A stretch of DNA of 64,000 bases from Cyanobacteria bacterium SZAS-4 (GCA_018266255.1 JAFEAT010000020.1:62001-126000), one strand, 5' to 3'; positions 8,422-18,741 are shown, counted from the first letter of the stretch. The notes: generated by a model not told the origin, from the letters alone. Numbers and translations are program-made.

Positions 8422-10225
8422 GCCGCCCATCACTGTCGCTCATGATGAAAAATCTGTGACATTTGTCAATGACGATCAGCCGGTCTCTACCGATCAAGCA
8501 ACCGTGCAACCTACACTGCTCGTGCAATCTGTGCCAATTCTGCAATCCATGCCGATCGAATCCGCGCCGATTGTGCAACCGGCGTCGAATGCAGAGAGCT
8601 CACATCAGACTGGACAGACGGCCCGACAGTCACGCCGGCAGAACGTAAATGCCTTATCTCCTTATCAACAAACTGAAGTATTGATCCAGTACGGTCACCT
8701 CGAAGAAGACCTGCAACAGCTCGCAATGGCGACGCATCGGCAAAAAGAACGCGCTCAAGAATTCGGATTAGCCATGATGTTTGGCATGGCAGCGCCGTTC
8801 GTCGCAATCGAAAGTTTGTTTGCGGCTCTAACGGTGGTGGCACCCTCACTCCTGATTGACGTTGCCAGAGGTTTTTCGTCGGCGGTGCATACCGACGAGT
8901 TCTACTTCGAGCAGGTTCACGGATTGCTATACGCTATCGGTGGACCAATCCTCATTCTTTTATTGTTTGTCTTTGCACTTTACCGATTGCACGCCCTCGG
9001 ACCCTGGGGACCTTTCGCACCTACACACATCGGATTATTGCCAACCGGGATCAGGCGTCATTGGAAGAGCTTGTTTTTAGCTTGGACACCAGGTATTCGA
9101 CCCTGGAAGGATGTGAAGTCGATCGAGATTCGCGAGTACGGAAGGAAGAATCAACGCAAGCGCATAACGCTGAGATATGAACATCAAAGACCGCTCTCAA
9201 TCGAAGTGACTGCGATTCGCCGAACGCCCGAGAAAGAAGCATTGGCGAATGCGTTGAGATACTTTTTGCCGCATCACGTACAGGGTGAACTGAACCAGCT
9301 TCTGGAAAAGACGTTGCCAAAGCAAAATCGTTATACAGAGATTTGGACACAGGCTCTTTTAAACAGACCTCAGCGGCTGCTTTTGACTGCGCTTGCCCCA
9401 CAGACGGTTTTGCACGAGGGACTCTACACTATTAGAGAGCAAATTGGTGCCGGTGGACAGGGAACTGCTTACCTTGCGACGACAAGTGGCTTGCTAGCCG
9501 ATGTAGTGCTCAAAGAATATGTTTTACCAGACCACAATAATGTGCACGATCGCCGTCGCGCCTTGAAACGATTGGAAGATGAGGTGCAAATCTTAAGCCG
9601 CCTGACACACTCACAAATTGTCAGGCTCCATGATGTTTTTATCGAAGATCACAGAGCATATCTTGTTCTGGACTATATCGATGGACCGTCGCTTAAAACG
9701 ACAGTGTCGAGAAATGGAAAATTCGACGTTGCAACGACGATTGATTTGTCATTGCAGATGTGCGAAATGTTGAAGTATCTACATTCACTTTCACCGCCAC
9801 TGGTGCATCAAGATTTTACACCAGACAACTTGCTGTTAACAAAATCTGGTGTGCTGAAGCTTGTGGATTTCAATGTTGCCAAAGAGAGTGCTACGACAAA
9901 AACGAGTCTCGTTGTCGGCAAGCAGTGCTACATGCCACCAGAACAATTTCGCGGTAAAACAAGCGTGCAAAGTGACATTTATGCGATGGGCGCATCACTT
10001 TATTATTTGCTTGTGGGCAGCGAACCAGAACCGCTGACAGCGTCGCATCCTAGAGCCGTGCACCCAGAGGTGCCCGAAGAGCTAGATCGCATCGTTGCAA
10101 AAGCGACTGCTTTAGATCCCGAAAGTAGATATGCAAGTGCTGTAGATCTAGAACGAGATTTACGGAATGTTCTTGCATCCTGTTCCGCTCCTGAAGTTCT
10201 TGCAATCACGATGGAGCCCACATGA
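8414..10225 (+). CDS. Membrane Ser/Thr kinase homologue with HQD and DFN motifs
   Basis: I chose ATG at 8414, inside the preceding stop region (8-base overlap), rather than TTG at 8390; this gives 603 residues. The first 75 residues are Pro/Gln/Ser-rich with a loose repeat (VQSVPILQSMPIESAPIVQ). Hydrophobic segments are near 120-150 and 170-195, followed by a PH-like beta segment. The kinase domain is about 335-600: GAGGQGTAYLA, VVLKEY (K367), HQDFTPDN (D467, N472) and DFN (D485) where most kinases have DFG. The catalytic Asp, metal Asp and Asn are kept, so activity is plausible, but the Arg of HRD and Gly of DFG are lost, which usually changes activation control. Translation is probably coupled to the upstream kinase. 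Confidence 0.88.
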   Translation: MSEPPITVAHDEKSVTFVNDDQPVSTDQATVQPTLLVQSVPILQSMPIESAPIVQPASNAESSHQTGQTARQSRRQNVNALSPYQQTEVLIQYGHLEEDLQQLAMATHRQKERAQEFGLAMMFGMAAPFVAIESLFAALTVVAPSLLIDVARGFSSAVHTDEFYFEQVHGLLYAIGGPILILLLFVFALYRLHALGPWGPFAPTHIGLLPTGIRRHWKSLFLAWTPGIRPWKDVKSIEIREYGRKNQRKRITLRYEHQRPLSIEVTAIRRTPEKEALANALRYFLPHHVQGELNQLLEKTLPKQNRYTEIWTQALLNRPQRLLLTALAPQTVLHEGLYTIREQIGAGGQGTAYLATTSGLLADVVLKEYVLPDHNNVHDRRRALKRLEDEVQILSRLTHSQIVRLHDVFIEDHRAYLVLDYIDGPSLKTTVSRNGKFDVATTIDLSLQMCEMLKYLHSLSPPLVHQDFTPDNLLLTKSGVLKLVDFNVAKESATTKTSLVVGKQCYMPPEQFRGKTSVQSDIYAMGASLYYLLVGSEPEPLTASHPRAVHPEVPEELDRIVAKATALDPESRYASAVDLERDLRNVLASCSAPEVLAITMEPT

Positions 10226-11730
10226 GCGAAGAACTTCTTCAACTGCCAACCACTACCAAAAGAAACGTTCGCTATCCGTTATTTTTGAATCACGCGGAGA
10301 TGCCCCATCGACTGTATCCACTCGTCGACATCTGTGTTCAAATTTTGAATGTTCTATTCTTCTTTGTTTGCATTGAGTTGTTGGCTATCTTGACAGTGCC
10401 AGCCGGCTCCGAGCTGAGCATGATCATGGTCGCCTTGATTCCGTTTTTCGCTATATTTATGCGTTTCTTTTTGCGCAACGCTCGTTTGACCATTGTCGAA
10501 AATGGAATCTCATTTCCGCTTTTAATGGCGAGGGAGTTAAATGGCCGACTTTCCCGACCGTGGACCGATCTGGAAACGGTTGATTTGCATGATGGAAAGG
10601 ACAAACATAACTTTGTCCAGGGCAATGTGTTGACGATGCAGTTTAAGTCTGGCGGGCGAGTCGACCTCGATACGACGCGGATTCCCCGAGACGATCTTCG
10701 ACTGTTGCAAGAAAGTCTCTTAAAGTGGTCTCAACCCGACGTGTTAACGCCTGCGGTATCTGAGCTTGTTTCGCGCAATGACCTCGAAATTTCAGATTCT
10801 ACAGCGTTTGTTTTTGCAAAAAAGCGTCGACAGGTCTTATCGAATTTTTTTGGCTTGACGAATGGCAATCTTTGGAAAAAGGGCGACTCTGTTCTTGGCG
10901 GAAATTACATAATCGAAAAGGTTTTAGCTGCTGCCGGTGCACGCAGTTCTTATCTTGCCAATGACACTCGCGCCGGCAGGAACGTTTGCCTGACCGAATA
11001 TGACTTGACGATGCTTGATGTCGATGCGCGTGAGCAAGTTTCGGCAAAATTGTTAACTGTCAGTGAGCCTTACAAACATTTGCTCATTCCCGGCTTGCTC
11101 AACTTGCACGATACCGCGGTGTCAGGCGATAAGTTCTACACCATGATGGAGCCTGCCTCGAAGACGTTGCGGGCGCATGTCACTCGCTACGGTGCTCTGA
11201 GCGAAAAAAAGGTCTATGCACTTGGGTTGAGATTGGCTGAGATTGTCGGAAAGTTGAATGAGCGAACCTCAGAATTGTACGTGGGCAGCATCAGACCCGA
11301 CTCAATCACGTACACAAGCGACGGAGCCGTTTCTATTGCAGAATTTGGTTTTGTAGATGACTTGATCATGACGTCGTCTCAGGTACTCGTAGTTGATGCA
11401 GCGTATGCAGCTCCAGAAAGAATCTCCGGGCTCTCAACTCGCGTAAGCGATCTATATTCGATTGGCGCCACCATGTATTTCGCTCTCACTAAAGTAGATC
11501 CAGAGCCGTGCGCTTCCTCGCAAGCATCTGCTGTCAACGCTAAGGTATCGCCCGCTCTCTCCAATTTGATTGCCAAACTTTTGAGCAGAGATCCTTCGCA
11601 ACGAGGCAGCGTGTCGGAACTGATTCACGCCCTCGGTGGCGTGTCCGAACTAACGCATGATCGGGGTCCTCATGGCGTTTTGGATACTAAAATTGTCGCC
11701 GATGATCCCGATGGTGCCGAGCATGTCTAA
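10222..11730 (+). CDS. Membrane pseudokinase
   Basis: 502 residues. ATG at 10222 overlaps the preceding stop as ATGA. It has two hydrophobic segments (about 36-60 and 65-85) and a PH-like beta segment (about 88-170, VLTMQFKSGGRVDL), as in the first kinase. The kinase-like fold is about 225-480 and keeps structural landmarks (AAYAAPERISG, SDLYSIGATMYFALT). The catalytic residues are gone: the VAIK lysine is Thr (VCLTEY, T258), the HRD-to-N loop reads VGSIRPDS (Ser for Asp and Ser for Asn), and DFG is EFG. It should not transfer phosphate. By analogy with known pseudokinases it may bind and control an active partner, here the two kinases encoded just upstream. Confidence 0.88.
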   Translation: MSEELLQLPTTTKRNVRYPLFLNHAEMPHRLYPLVDICVQILNVLFFFVCIELLAILTVPAGSELSMIMVALIPFFAIFMRFFLRNARLTIVENGISFPLLMARELNGRLSRPWTDLETVDLHDGKDKHNFVQGNVLTMQFKSGGRVDLDTTRIPRDDLRLLQESLLKWSQPDVLTPAVSELVSRNDLEISDSTAFVFAKKRRQVLSNFFGLTNGNLWKKGDSVLGGNYIIEKVLAAAGARSSYLANDTRAGRNVCLTEYDLTMLDVDAREQVSAKLLTVSEPYKHLLIPGLLNLHDTAVSGDKFYTMMEPASKTLRAHVTRYGALSEKKVYALGLRLAEIVGKLNERTSELYVGSIRPDSITYTSDGAVSIAEFGFVDDLIMTSSQVLVVDAAYAAPERISGLSTRVSDLYSIGATMYFALTKVDPEPCASSQASAVNAKVSPALSNLIAKLLSRDPSQRGSVSELIHALGGVSELTHDRGPHGVLDTKIVADDPDGAEHV

Positions 11731-13450
11731 CGAGTTGGTTCCTTACCCTGGACAACATGACTGCGACGAGGTTCTCGACGAGGTTGCCCTGCCACTTTTT
11801 GACCTGCGTGACACTTCGTTGCAGGCTTTAGATCAGAGCAATGCCACCATCGGTGATCTGCAGAGCCAGCTATTACTTGCGTATAGTGGCAGCGAAACAT
11901 CTGCACTTGTGTACTCCAAATCGTTTCTGCAATCGAATCCACTTGGTCTAAACAAGTTTGTGCAAGCCTTTCTGCCGATTCCGTTGTTCGTTGGGGCGTT
12001 AGCCGCATTTGAATTTCCGGCTTTCATGTTTGGTTTTCATTTAGACAATTTTTTCTATCTGTGCTTAATGTCTGTCTACTTCTCGCTGTGTGCAGCTTCG
12101 ATATTTGCGCTCATGCTTGCTAGTGTGGCGATCAACCGTCGCAAAAATTCTCTGATTCCCAAAAGAGAGATCAGTGCGTTTGCTAGTGTTCATGAGCCTG
12201 ATCACATAGCAATCTCTCCTCAAGGAATAAATCTGCAGTGGTCGGCAAAATTTTTCTCGTACATGGGGCTGGTGTTGCCCTGGAAGCGAATTGCGCTTGC
12301 TTATCTGGAAGAGCATGTTGATGCAGAGACTAATGAAACTTATGAAATTTTGTGTATTCGCGACAACCTGGGAAAAGCGTTGCGACTTGACTGCCGCGAA
12401 TTTGCCAGCGGCGTTTTGATTAAAGCTTTGCAAAAGCGAGCACCTTGGGCCGTGAAGGCACCTCCGATGGTGCTAGCGTTGCAGCCGATGCAACAATTTC
12501 GCTTGAATTATTTGTTGCAATGGTCTATCGATATTGCAAGAATGTTTTTCACTAATCGCTCTGCTCCAGAGGTTGTGGTAGGGTCGCTTCTCAAGCGAGA
12601 TAAATACAAGATTCTCGAAACTTCTCCAGTGCGGAGATTTGGTGTTCATCACATAGCTGAGGTGCTCACTGGCAGAGGTTCCAGTCCGATATCCTATAAA
12701 GGTCTCAATTCATACGAACAAACTGAAAATTCTTGTTCAACCCAGGTGAAAGTGCAGCAGTTCGTACTGCCTCCGCGGCAGACAATAGTGCAGTGGTACT
12801 GGATGCTCAATCAGTTCGAACGTGAGGTGCGTAGGCTAAGCTGCGTCAACAGCAACAACATCACACGGTGGCTTGATGTTTTTGCGGAAAATGGCTCTCT
12901 TTTTGTTGTCACCGAATATGATGCTTCGGCGACGCTACGGCAGATAGTTCGTGACAGAGGACGGCTACCTGAAGCGCGTGTGCGGGAAATCGCACTGGAG
13001 ATGTGCGAGATACTGATTCATCTGCATCAGTTGGAGCCACCCTATGTGCACAAAGCTTTTACGCCTGATGCGTTGATTTTGGCGAAGGAAGGAGAGTTTG
13101 TCAAACTGAACCAATTCGCCATCGGCAATCAGTTAATGCCATCGCAGTTGTTCGGTTCCTATTTTGATAGACGGTACACTTCACTGGAGCAGTTGCGTGA
13201 CCAGGCAAGCGTTCAATCTGACATTTACGCATTTGGTTGCACCTTATTTTATCTGTTGACCGGTGAAGATCCCAGACCGTTCGAGCAGTCGAATCCGAAA
13301 TCGTTGCACCCCGAAATTTCCGATCGCTTCAACGAAATCGTCATGAAAGCGACAGAACCAAATGCGCACCTACGCTACGATTCGGTCACGTCGATCAAAG
13401 ACGCGATGCTCGAGCTAGCTAACTCGGAGACTAACCTCGTATTGCTTTAG
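11723..13450 (+). CDS. Membrane pseudokinase, second copy
   Basis: I chose ATG at 11723 (MSNELVPYPG), which overlaps the previous stop by 8 bases in the same ATGTCT way as the second kinase; the longer frame from 11657 would overlap by 74. This gives 575 residues. Hydrophobic segments lie at about 78-100 and 110-135, then a beta segment to about 240. The kinase-like fold is about 290-570 and keeps YTSLEQLRD, SDIYAFGCTLFYLLTGEDP and the C-lobe helices. VAIK lysine is replaced (VQQFVLP), the catalytic loop reads VHKAFTPDA (Ala for Asp and Ala for Asn), and DFG reads NQF. It is catalytically dead by sequence. Its 3' end overlaps the convergent TPR gene by 20 bases. Confidence 0.88.
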   Translation: MSNELVPYPGQHDCDEVLDEVALPLFDLRDTSLQALDQSNATIGDLQSQLLLAYSGSETSALVYSKSFLQSNPLGLNKFVQAFLPIPLFVGALAAFEFPAFMFGFHLDNFFYLCLMSVYFSLCAASIFALMLASVAINRRKNSLIPKREISAFASVHEPDHIAISPQGINLQWSAKFFSYMGLVLPWKRIALAYLEEHVDAETNETYEILCIRDNLGKALRLDCREFASGVLIKALQKRAPWAVKAPPMVLALQPMQQFRLNYLLQWSIDIARMFFTNRSAPEVVVGSLLKRDKYKILETSPVRRFGVHHIAEVLTGRGSSPISYKGLNSYEQTENSCSTQVKVQQFVLPPRQTIVQWYWMLNQFEREVRRLSCVNSNNITRWLDVFAENGSLFVVTEYDASATLRQIVRDRGRLPEARVREIALEMCEILIHLHQLEPPYVHKAFTPDALILAKEGEFVKLNQFAIGNQLMPSQLFGSYFDRRYTSLEQLRDQASVQSDIYAFGCTLFYLLTGEDPRPFEQSNPKSLHPEISDRFNEIVMKATEPNAHLRYDSVTSIKDAMLELANSETNLVLL

Positions 13451-14549
13451 CGCGTGCTTTTAATTTTGCTGCTTCTGATTTGTGATTCGTTTTTTCCAAA
13501 ATCTCGGCATAACTATCTAAGATTGGTGATAGTGACGCATGCTGCGGTCCGTTGAGATTTTCGGAAACTTTTACAGCTTGACTTAAAAGCGGCGCTGCTT
13601 CAGCATAACGACCTTGTTTGGCTAACATTGCACTCAACGATAATTCGCTGGTCAACAAATATCCGCTGTTCTTGCCATAGTTTTTTTCAACTATTTCAAG
13701 AGCGTGATGATAAAGCGATTCAGCTTCGTGATTATTTCCAAGCTTAATGCAACATTGAGCGAGACCATCGGTGCGCGTCAAGGTTTCGGGCTTACCTTCG
13801 CCCAAAACTTTGCGCGAAATTTCTAAGGCGCGACGATACAAAGGTTCAGCTTGAGCAGCTCTGCCTTCCGTCATGTATAGCTTGGCGAGATTTTCGCAAC
13901 TCGACGCAATAGCGATATGCGATGGTGAAAGTATTTTCTCTCTGATTTGCAAAGAACGTTTGTAGAACTGTTCGCCATAAGCAAGTTTTCCTGCGCCGGT
14001 ATATGTGCCACCAAGTCCATCGAGCAGAGTCGCTAAATCGAGATCGCTTTCTTTAGTTGCTGGTGAAGGCTGCGCATGCTCTCTCATGGTCTTGTCGGCA
14101 TATGCCAAGATCTTGTTGCTGAGCGCGTCTCCTTTCATATAATTTCCGGATTTCAAATAAAAGTGACACATCTTCCCGACTGTTGCCACCACTTCTGGAT
14201 TATCTCCACCCAGTGCTTTTTGCTTTATTGCAACGGCACGTTCGAATAATGGCTCAGCTTTTGTCGACTGTCCACGAAAGTTATAGAGCACGCCCAAATT
14301 CGTTAGACTCGAGGCTAAACGCAAGTCTTTGTCCCCGAATGAGTCAGCTTCTTTCAATGCTAATTTGAATGAACGCTCGGCTGAGCCCCAGTTTGCCTGC
14401 TCGTAAAATTTGGCACCGTCTGTGCTGTATTTGGTCCACTCAGCTTCGCCGGCCCAGGCAGCCTGACTCATGAGGGCACAAAGTGCAGCGGCAAATGTTG
14501 ATTGGATATACAAAAGTGGCTTAGTCACGGCGTTTGCTCCTGCAATCAT
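13431..14549 (-). CDS. Exported tetratricopeptide-repeat protein
   Basis: 372 residues. A signal peptide is seen at about 1-33 (FAAALCALMSQAAWAGEAEW). The rest is TPR of the kinesin-light-chain style: repeated units such as GKLAYGEQFYKRSLQIREKI and GRAAQAEPLYRRALEISRKV with 42-residue spacing. Such arrays form a superhelix that binds other proteins; no catalytic motif is visible. It converges on the pseudokinase gene with a 20-base overlap, so the two transcripts are antisense at their ends. A smaller exported relative lies at 28286-28849. Confidence 0.82.
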   Translation of the reverse strand: MIAGANAVTKPLLYIQSTFAAALCALMSQAAWAGEAEWTKYSTDGAKFYEQANWGSAERSFKLALKEADSFGDKDLRLASSLTNLGVLYNFRGQSTKAEPLFERAVAIKQKALGGDNPEVVATVGKMCHFYLKSGNYMKGDALSNKILAYADKTMREHAQPSPATKESDLDLATLLDGLGGTYTGAGKLAYGEQFYKRSLQIREKILSPSHIAIASSCENLAKLYMTEGRAAQAEPLYRRALEISRKVLGEGKPETLTRTDGLAQCCIKLGNNHEAESLYHHALEIVEKNYGKNSGYLLTSELSLSAMLAKQGRYAEAAPLLSQAVKVSENLNGPQHASLSPILDSYAEILEKTNHKSEAAKLKARAKAIRG

Positions 14550-14670
14550 TCTAGCGCGTTCTGCATGACATCGCCGCTAAAGGAAATTCATGAAAACTCG
14601 TTGCAACAACTTGCATCTGCTGAAGTCTGCCGCTGTGGCTGATCAGCGTCAATATTCTCTCACGTCTAAA

Positions 14671-15594
14671 TTATTGGCCGGGTTCGTGTAGACCGGCGCG
14701 AATCGTCTCTTCGTTGAACTCGCGGTGAGGTACGAGGTCTGACGGCAACATCTCCGAATCTGACAGGGGTTGGCTCATTCCTTCAGAGAGCATTCGTATC
14801 TGAGCGAATGCAGTGAGAGGATTTCGCATCGACTTTTCGGATGCTGCGGCAATCATGTAATGTGCCAGGGTCGGCACAGGCAGAATCAACGTGGGTTTCT
14901 TCATCACTTTCGAAACGCGTTTCACTGCTTTGCTTAGCGTTATTTCTTCTGGTCCGACCACCGCCACTGTTTGCCGCGAAAGACGGTCGTCTACCGCCGC
15001 GGCGATGAGAATGTGCACCATGTCTTCAACCGCGATGGGGCTCATCTTCTTTTCCATTAATCCGACTGACGGGAATATTGCGACGCCCGGCAACATATCC
15101 AGAGTTCGTTTGATGCTGGTCAACATGCTGTCGCCTGTGCCGTAGATAATTCCGGGTTTGAGGATGGTGTAGTCAAGTCCACTGTTGCGAATCAATTCTT
15201 CAGCTTCCCACTTTGATTTGTAGTATGAGGAAAAGGCGCGCGGTCTGGCTCTCAAATAGCTGACGTAAATTATCTTTTTGACGCGTGCACGAAGAGCGGC
15301 ATGAATAACGGTTTTAGTTGTTTCAACGTGAACTCGTTGGAAATCGCCCCGTTGAGCTTCCCGATTGATTCCAACCATATGCGCTAATGTGTCGCAGCCC
15401 ATGAAAGCCGCGTAAAGGTTTTTTTCATCACCGTATTGAACGGGTGTGAACGCCGCGTTTGGAGTCTTGCGGATCTCTGGATCTCGATTATTGATGCCAC
15501 GAGCGAGAACTTTTGCATAATGCCCATTGGCAACCAGTGTGCGAGCTAAGTGCGCACCTAGAAAACCTGTTCCACCGGTAATTGCAACGATCAT
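14671..15594 (-). CDS. NAD(P)-binding epimerase/NDUFA9-like protein (atypical SDR)
   Basis: 307 residues with the Rossmann start MIVAITGGTGFLGAHLAR (TGxxGxxG), an active-site-like YYKSKW (YxxxK) near residue 123, and a C-terminal substrate region. The order resembles complex I NDUFA9-like and NmrA-like atypical short-chain dehydrogenases, which bind NAD(P)H and often act in quinone, lipid or complex I assembly roles. No neighbouring pathway gene points to a substrate. There is no signal peptide. Confidence 0.82.
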   Translation of the reverse strand: MIVAITGGTGFLGAHLARTLVANGHYAKVLARGINNRDPEIRKTPNAAFTPVQYGDEKNLYAAFMGCDTLAHMVGINREAQRGDFQRVHVETTKTVIHAALRARVKKIIYVSYLRARPRAFSSYYKSKWEAEELIRNSGLDYTILKPGIIYGTGDSMLTSIKRTLDMLPGVAIFPSVGLMEKKMSPIAVEDMVHILIAAAVDDRLSRQTVAVVGPEEITLSKAVKRVSKVMKKPTLILPVPTLAHYMIAAASEKSMRNPLTAFAQIRMLSEGMSQPLSDSEMLPSDLVPHREFNEETIRAGLHEPGQ

Positions 15595-15887
15595 GACTGC
15601 ACCTGATTAGACGGCACTTCTTAGGGATAGCGTATCGCAGCAGTGTCAGTGGGGCAAGGTCTTACGTCCCCAGTCGCTCGCTGCGGTTTAGTACTTTAAC
15701 AGCATTAGATTTGAGCCTGAAGCGCAATGATGCTCCTGACAACTGTTTCGCCGTTCACCAGATGCCCGAGTCGCAATCCGCTCGGCATAATGTAATGTTC
15801 AAGAGCCGCAAAAGTACTGAAATCTGATCTGCCAATACTGTATCTTTACTGTCTCTGCCCAGATCTTGGAACCAACAGCGAGAAGAA
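15595..15887. other. Intergenic region between divergent genes
   Basis: 293 bases separate the divergent epimerase-like and M16 peptidase genes. I see no convincing reading frame, hairpin terminator or consensus promoter here; it presumably holds promoters for both genes. Confidence 0.4.
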
Positions 15888-18641
15888 ATGATTAACACAA
15901 TTAACGAAACTGAACAGTCGAGTCAAACTGCGATCACTAAAGTTTCAGAAGATAAAAACGTCGTTGAGTATCGCTTGCCCAACGGGCTAAAAGTGTTGCT
16001 TCTCGAAAATCACACGGCGCCAGTTATCACACTGCTTGTGTTGTACAAAGTTGGTAGTCGCAATGAAGGTGTTGGCTACACGGGTTCAACCCACTTCCTC
16101 GAACATATGCTGTTCAAAGGCACGAAGAAGCATAACCCAGATAAAGGCAACGGTATCGACGATTTGCTCACCCAAATTGGTGCTTACTGGAATGCCACCA
16201 CATGGTTCGATCGCACAAGCTATTTCGAAGTTGTGCCGGCGGAATATTTAGAACTTTGCGTCGAGCTAGAAGCCGACCGCATGCGCAACTTATTGCTGCG
16301 TCAAATCGATCACGACTCAGAGATGTCGGTGGTGCGCAACGAACTGGAACGCGGAGAGAATTATCCAGAAGAAGCACTGGAAAAGGATCTGTACGCACTG
16401 GCGTTTAGAGAACATCCATATCATCACCCGACGATTGGTTGGCGCACCGATGTAGAAGGCGTCTCGATGGACCGCTTGCGTGAGTTCTACAATACATTCT
16501 ATTGGCCGAATAACGCCACTGTCGTTTTGGTTGGCGATTTCAAATCAGACGAAGCATTGCAGATTGTCGCTAAGCACTATGGAAAAATTCCTGCAGCACC
16601 ACATCCGATTCCACAAGTTTATACAACCGAACCGGCTCAAGAAGGCGAACGAAGATTTGAGATAAATCGCGCTGGAGATCTGGCACGCATCTTGATCGGT
16701 CATCACGTTCCAGAAGCCACTCATAAAGATAACTACGCATTAGCGGCTCTAAGACACATTCTGGGAAGCACCTACGAAAGGTCGAGCTGTCTCTACAAAA
16801 TTCTGATTGATACAAGTCTGGCGGCAGAAACATTTGCACGCCACGATGATTTGCGCGATCCAGGACTATTCATTATCGGTGCAACGGTTACCGAAGATGT
16901 CGAAGTGAAGCAGGTTGAGGATGCTATCTACGCTGAACTAGAACGACTCAGTCGCGAACCAGTCTCTGAAGACGAGTTGAATCGAGCCAAGAGTTCGAAT
17001 CGAAAAGGCACCATTCTTGCGAAAGCTGACCCCAGCAGTCTCGCTTTCATGCTCGGCGAAGCAGAATCTAAAGCCGATTGGCACTGGCTCATGGAATATG
17101 ACGATAAGTTCGACGAAGTCACTCCTGAAGATGTGCGACGAGTGGTGGCAACTTATTTCACCAAGAGCAACCGCACCGTCGGTACTTTCATTCCAAAAGA
17201 AATCGAAATGAATCCTGAGCAGATGCAAGCTGCAATAGAGATGGCAGAGGCTGAAGCTGCAGCTGAGCACAATGGAAATGCGAAACACGACCTTGCCGAA
17301 TTGATGGCAGACAAACCTGTCGTTGCAAGAGCTAAAGTGAAGAAACCGAAGATTTACTCGTCATCCTTTGCGTCACGTCTGGTGAAAAAGGTTCTGCCAA
17401 ATGGTCTGACAGTGTTGTTGATGCAAAATCCTGGCACTGAGTCTGTCGGCATCTGTGGAATTTTGAAAGCCGGAAAATATTTCACCGCCGCCGGTAACAA
17501 GAACAGTAATCTTGCTGAACTGGTAGCTGATTTGCTCCCTAAAGGCTCTGTCAGATATAGCAAAATGCAAATCGCACAAGCTCTGGAGAACATGGGTATT
17601 GCAGGTGGGCTGGAATTCTCTGTGGACAACTACAGACTGAGCTTTGGTACTCATGTCGTCTCTGATGATTTGCCGATGTATTTGGATTTACTGGCAGATC
17701 TAATTCGCAATCCTGAACTGTCGTCTGAAGAATTGGCTAAAACCAAAATCGAATGGCGGTCAAGATTTACCGAAGCGTTGAACAATACGCGCAGCATGGC
17801 CTGGAACAAGCTTAGACGCACCATATTCGATGCCGACCATCCGTTCTACGAAAAGACTTTCGAGGAACAAATGGCCGACCTGGAAGAAGTCTCGCTGGAA
17901 ACAGTCAAAGAGACGCACAAGAAGCTGTTTACGCCGAAAGGCATGATTATCACAGTCGTAGGCGACACTGACCTGGATGAGGCTTTCCAACACATCGCCG
18001 ACAAATTTGGCGATTGGGAAGGCGAAGAGCCAACGGCCGTGAACATTCCTCAAGCCCCTGTGCCTAAGAAATCCGCCAGAATCGATATTGCTCTGCCTGA
18101 AAAGAAGAGCACCGATATTGTCATCGCGCACCCGACAGATCTGCAAAGAACTGGAAAAGACTTCTATGCAGCCAAGCTGGCCAATGCAGCCTTGGGACAA
18201 GACACAATCACCTCGCGCTTGGGCAATGTAGTCCGCGATCGCGCCGGACTGACATACGGAATCTACTCCGCCTTTTCTGACACCGCCTTTGGTAGCGCAC
18301 CATGGTCGGTGAGCTTGTCGGTGAACCCAAAGAACGTCGAGAAGTCACTGGATTTGGTCTCACAAGTTTTATCGGACTATATTGAAAACGGAATTTCGGC
18401 TGAGGAACTATCCAAAGAAACAGGTCGGGCAGTTGGTGCCTTCACCGTCGGTCTGGCTTCGTCTCTGGGAGTAGCTCGGGCGTTGACTGAGTTCGAATTC
18501 TTGAATCTCGGACCAGAAGAATTAGACAATATGTCGAAGAACTACGCGGCGGTGACCAAAGCTCAGGTTGATGCAGCGATGAAGAAATACTTCCACCCTG
18601 AAAATGCAGTTACTGTTGTCAGCGGCACATTTGATAAATAA
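15888..18641 (+). CDS. Double-domain M16 zinc metallopeptidase
   Basis: 917 residues from ATG at 15888, with GAGAAG just upstream. The N-terminal M16 half carries the inverted zinc motif HFLEH (H69, E72, H73) after the usual GSRNEGVGYTGST run, and ELEADRMRN supplies the third ligand. A second M16 half starts near residue 490 (KKVLPNGLTVLLMQN) and lacks HxxEH (LAELVADLLPKGS instead), the normal active/inactive pairing in this family. These enzymes form a clam shell that degrades short peptides. The length fits two fused M16 halves. No obvious signal peptide is present, so a cytoplasmic site is likely unless export is unconventional. Confidence 0.92.
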   Translation: MINTINETEQSSQTAITKVSEDKNVVEYRLPNGLKVLLLENHTAPVITLLVLYKVGSRNEGVGYTGSTHFLEHMLFKGTKKHNPDKGNGIDDLLTQIGAYWNATTWFDRTSYFEVVPAEYLELCVELEADRMRNLLLRQIDHDSEMSVVRNELERGENYPEEALEKDLYALAFREHPYHHPTIGWRTDVEGVSMDRLREFYNTFYWPNNATVVLVGDFKSDEALQIVAKHYGKIPAAPHPIPQVYTTEPAQEGERRFEINRAGDLARILIGHHVPEATHKDNYALAALRHILGSTYERSSCLYKILIDTSLAAETFARHDDLRDPGLFIIGATVTEDVEVKQVEDAIYAELERLSREPVSEDELNRAKSSNRKGTILAKADPSSLAFMLGEAESKADWHWLMEYDDKFDEVTPEDVRRVVATYFTKSNRTVGTFIPKEIEMNPEQMQAAIEMAEAEAAAEHNGNAKHDLAELMADKPVVARAKVKKPKIYSSSFASRLVKKVLPNGLTVLLMQNPGTESVGICGILKAGKYFTAAGNKNSNLAELVADLLPKGSVRYSKMQIAQALENMGIAGGLEFSVDNYRLSFGTHVVSDDLPMYLDLLADLIRNPELSSEELAKTKIEWRSRFTEALNNTRSMAWNKLRRTIFDADHPFYEKTFEEQMADLEEVSLETVKETHKKLFTPKGMIITVVGDTDLDEAFQHIADKFGDWEGEEPTAVNIPQAPVPKKSARIDIALPEKKSTDIVIAHPTDLQRTGKDFYAAKLANAALGQDTITSRLGNVVRDRAGLTYGIYSAFSDTAFGSAPWSVSLSVNPKNVEKSLDLVSQVLSDYIENGISAEELSKETGRAVGAFTVGLASSLGVARALTEFEFLNLGPEELDNMSKNYAAVTKAQVDAAMKKYFHPENAVTVVSGTFDK

Positions 18642-18741
18642 TCGGGTCACCACCCCTGCCACCATGCCGTCTGGATATATGGTATGGGCAAGTGGTATCT
18701 TATCCGGTACTATGAGTTGACGCACTAGAAAGCTGGAACTT

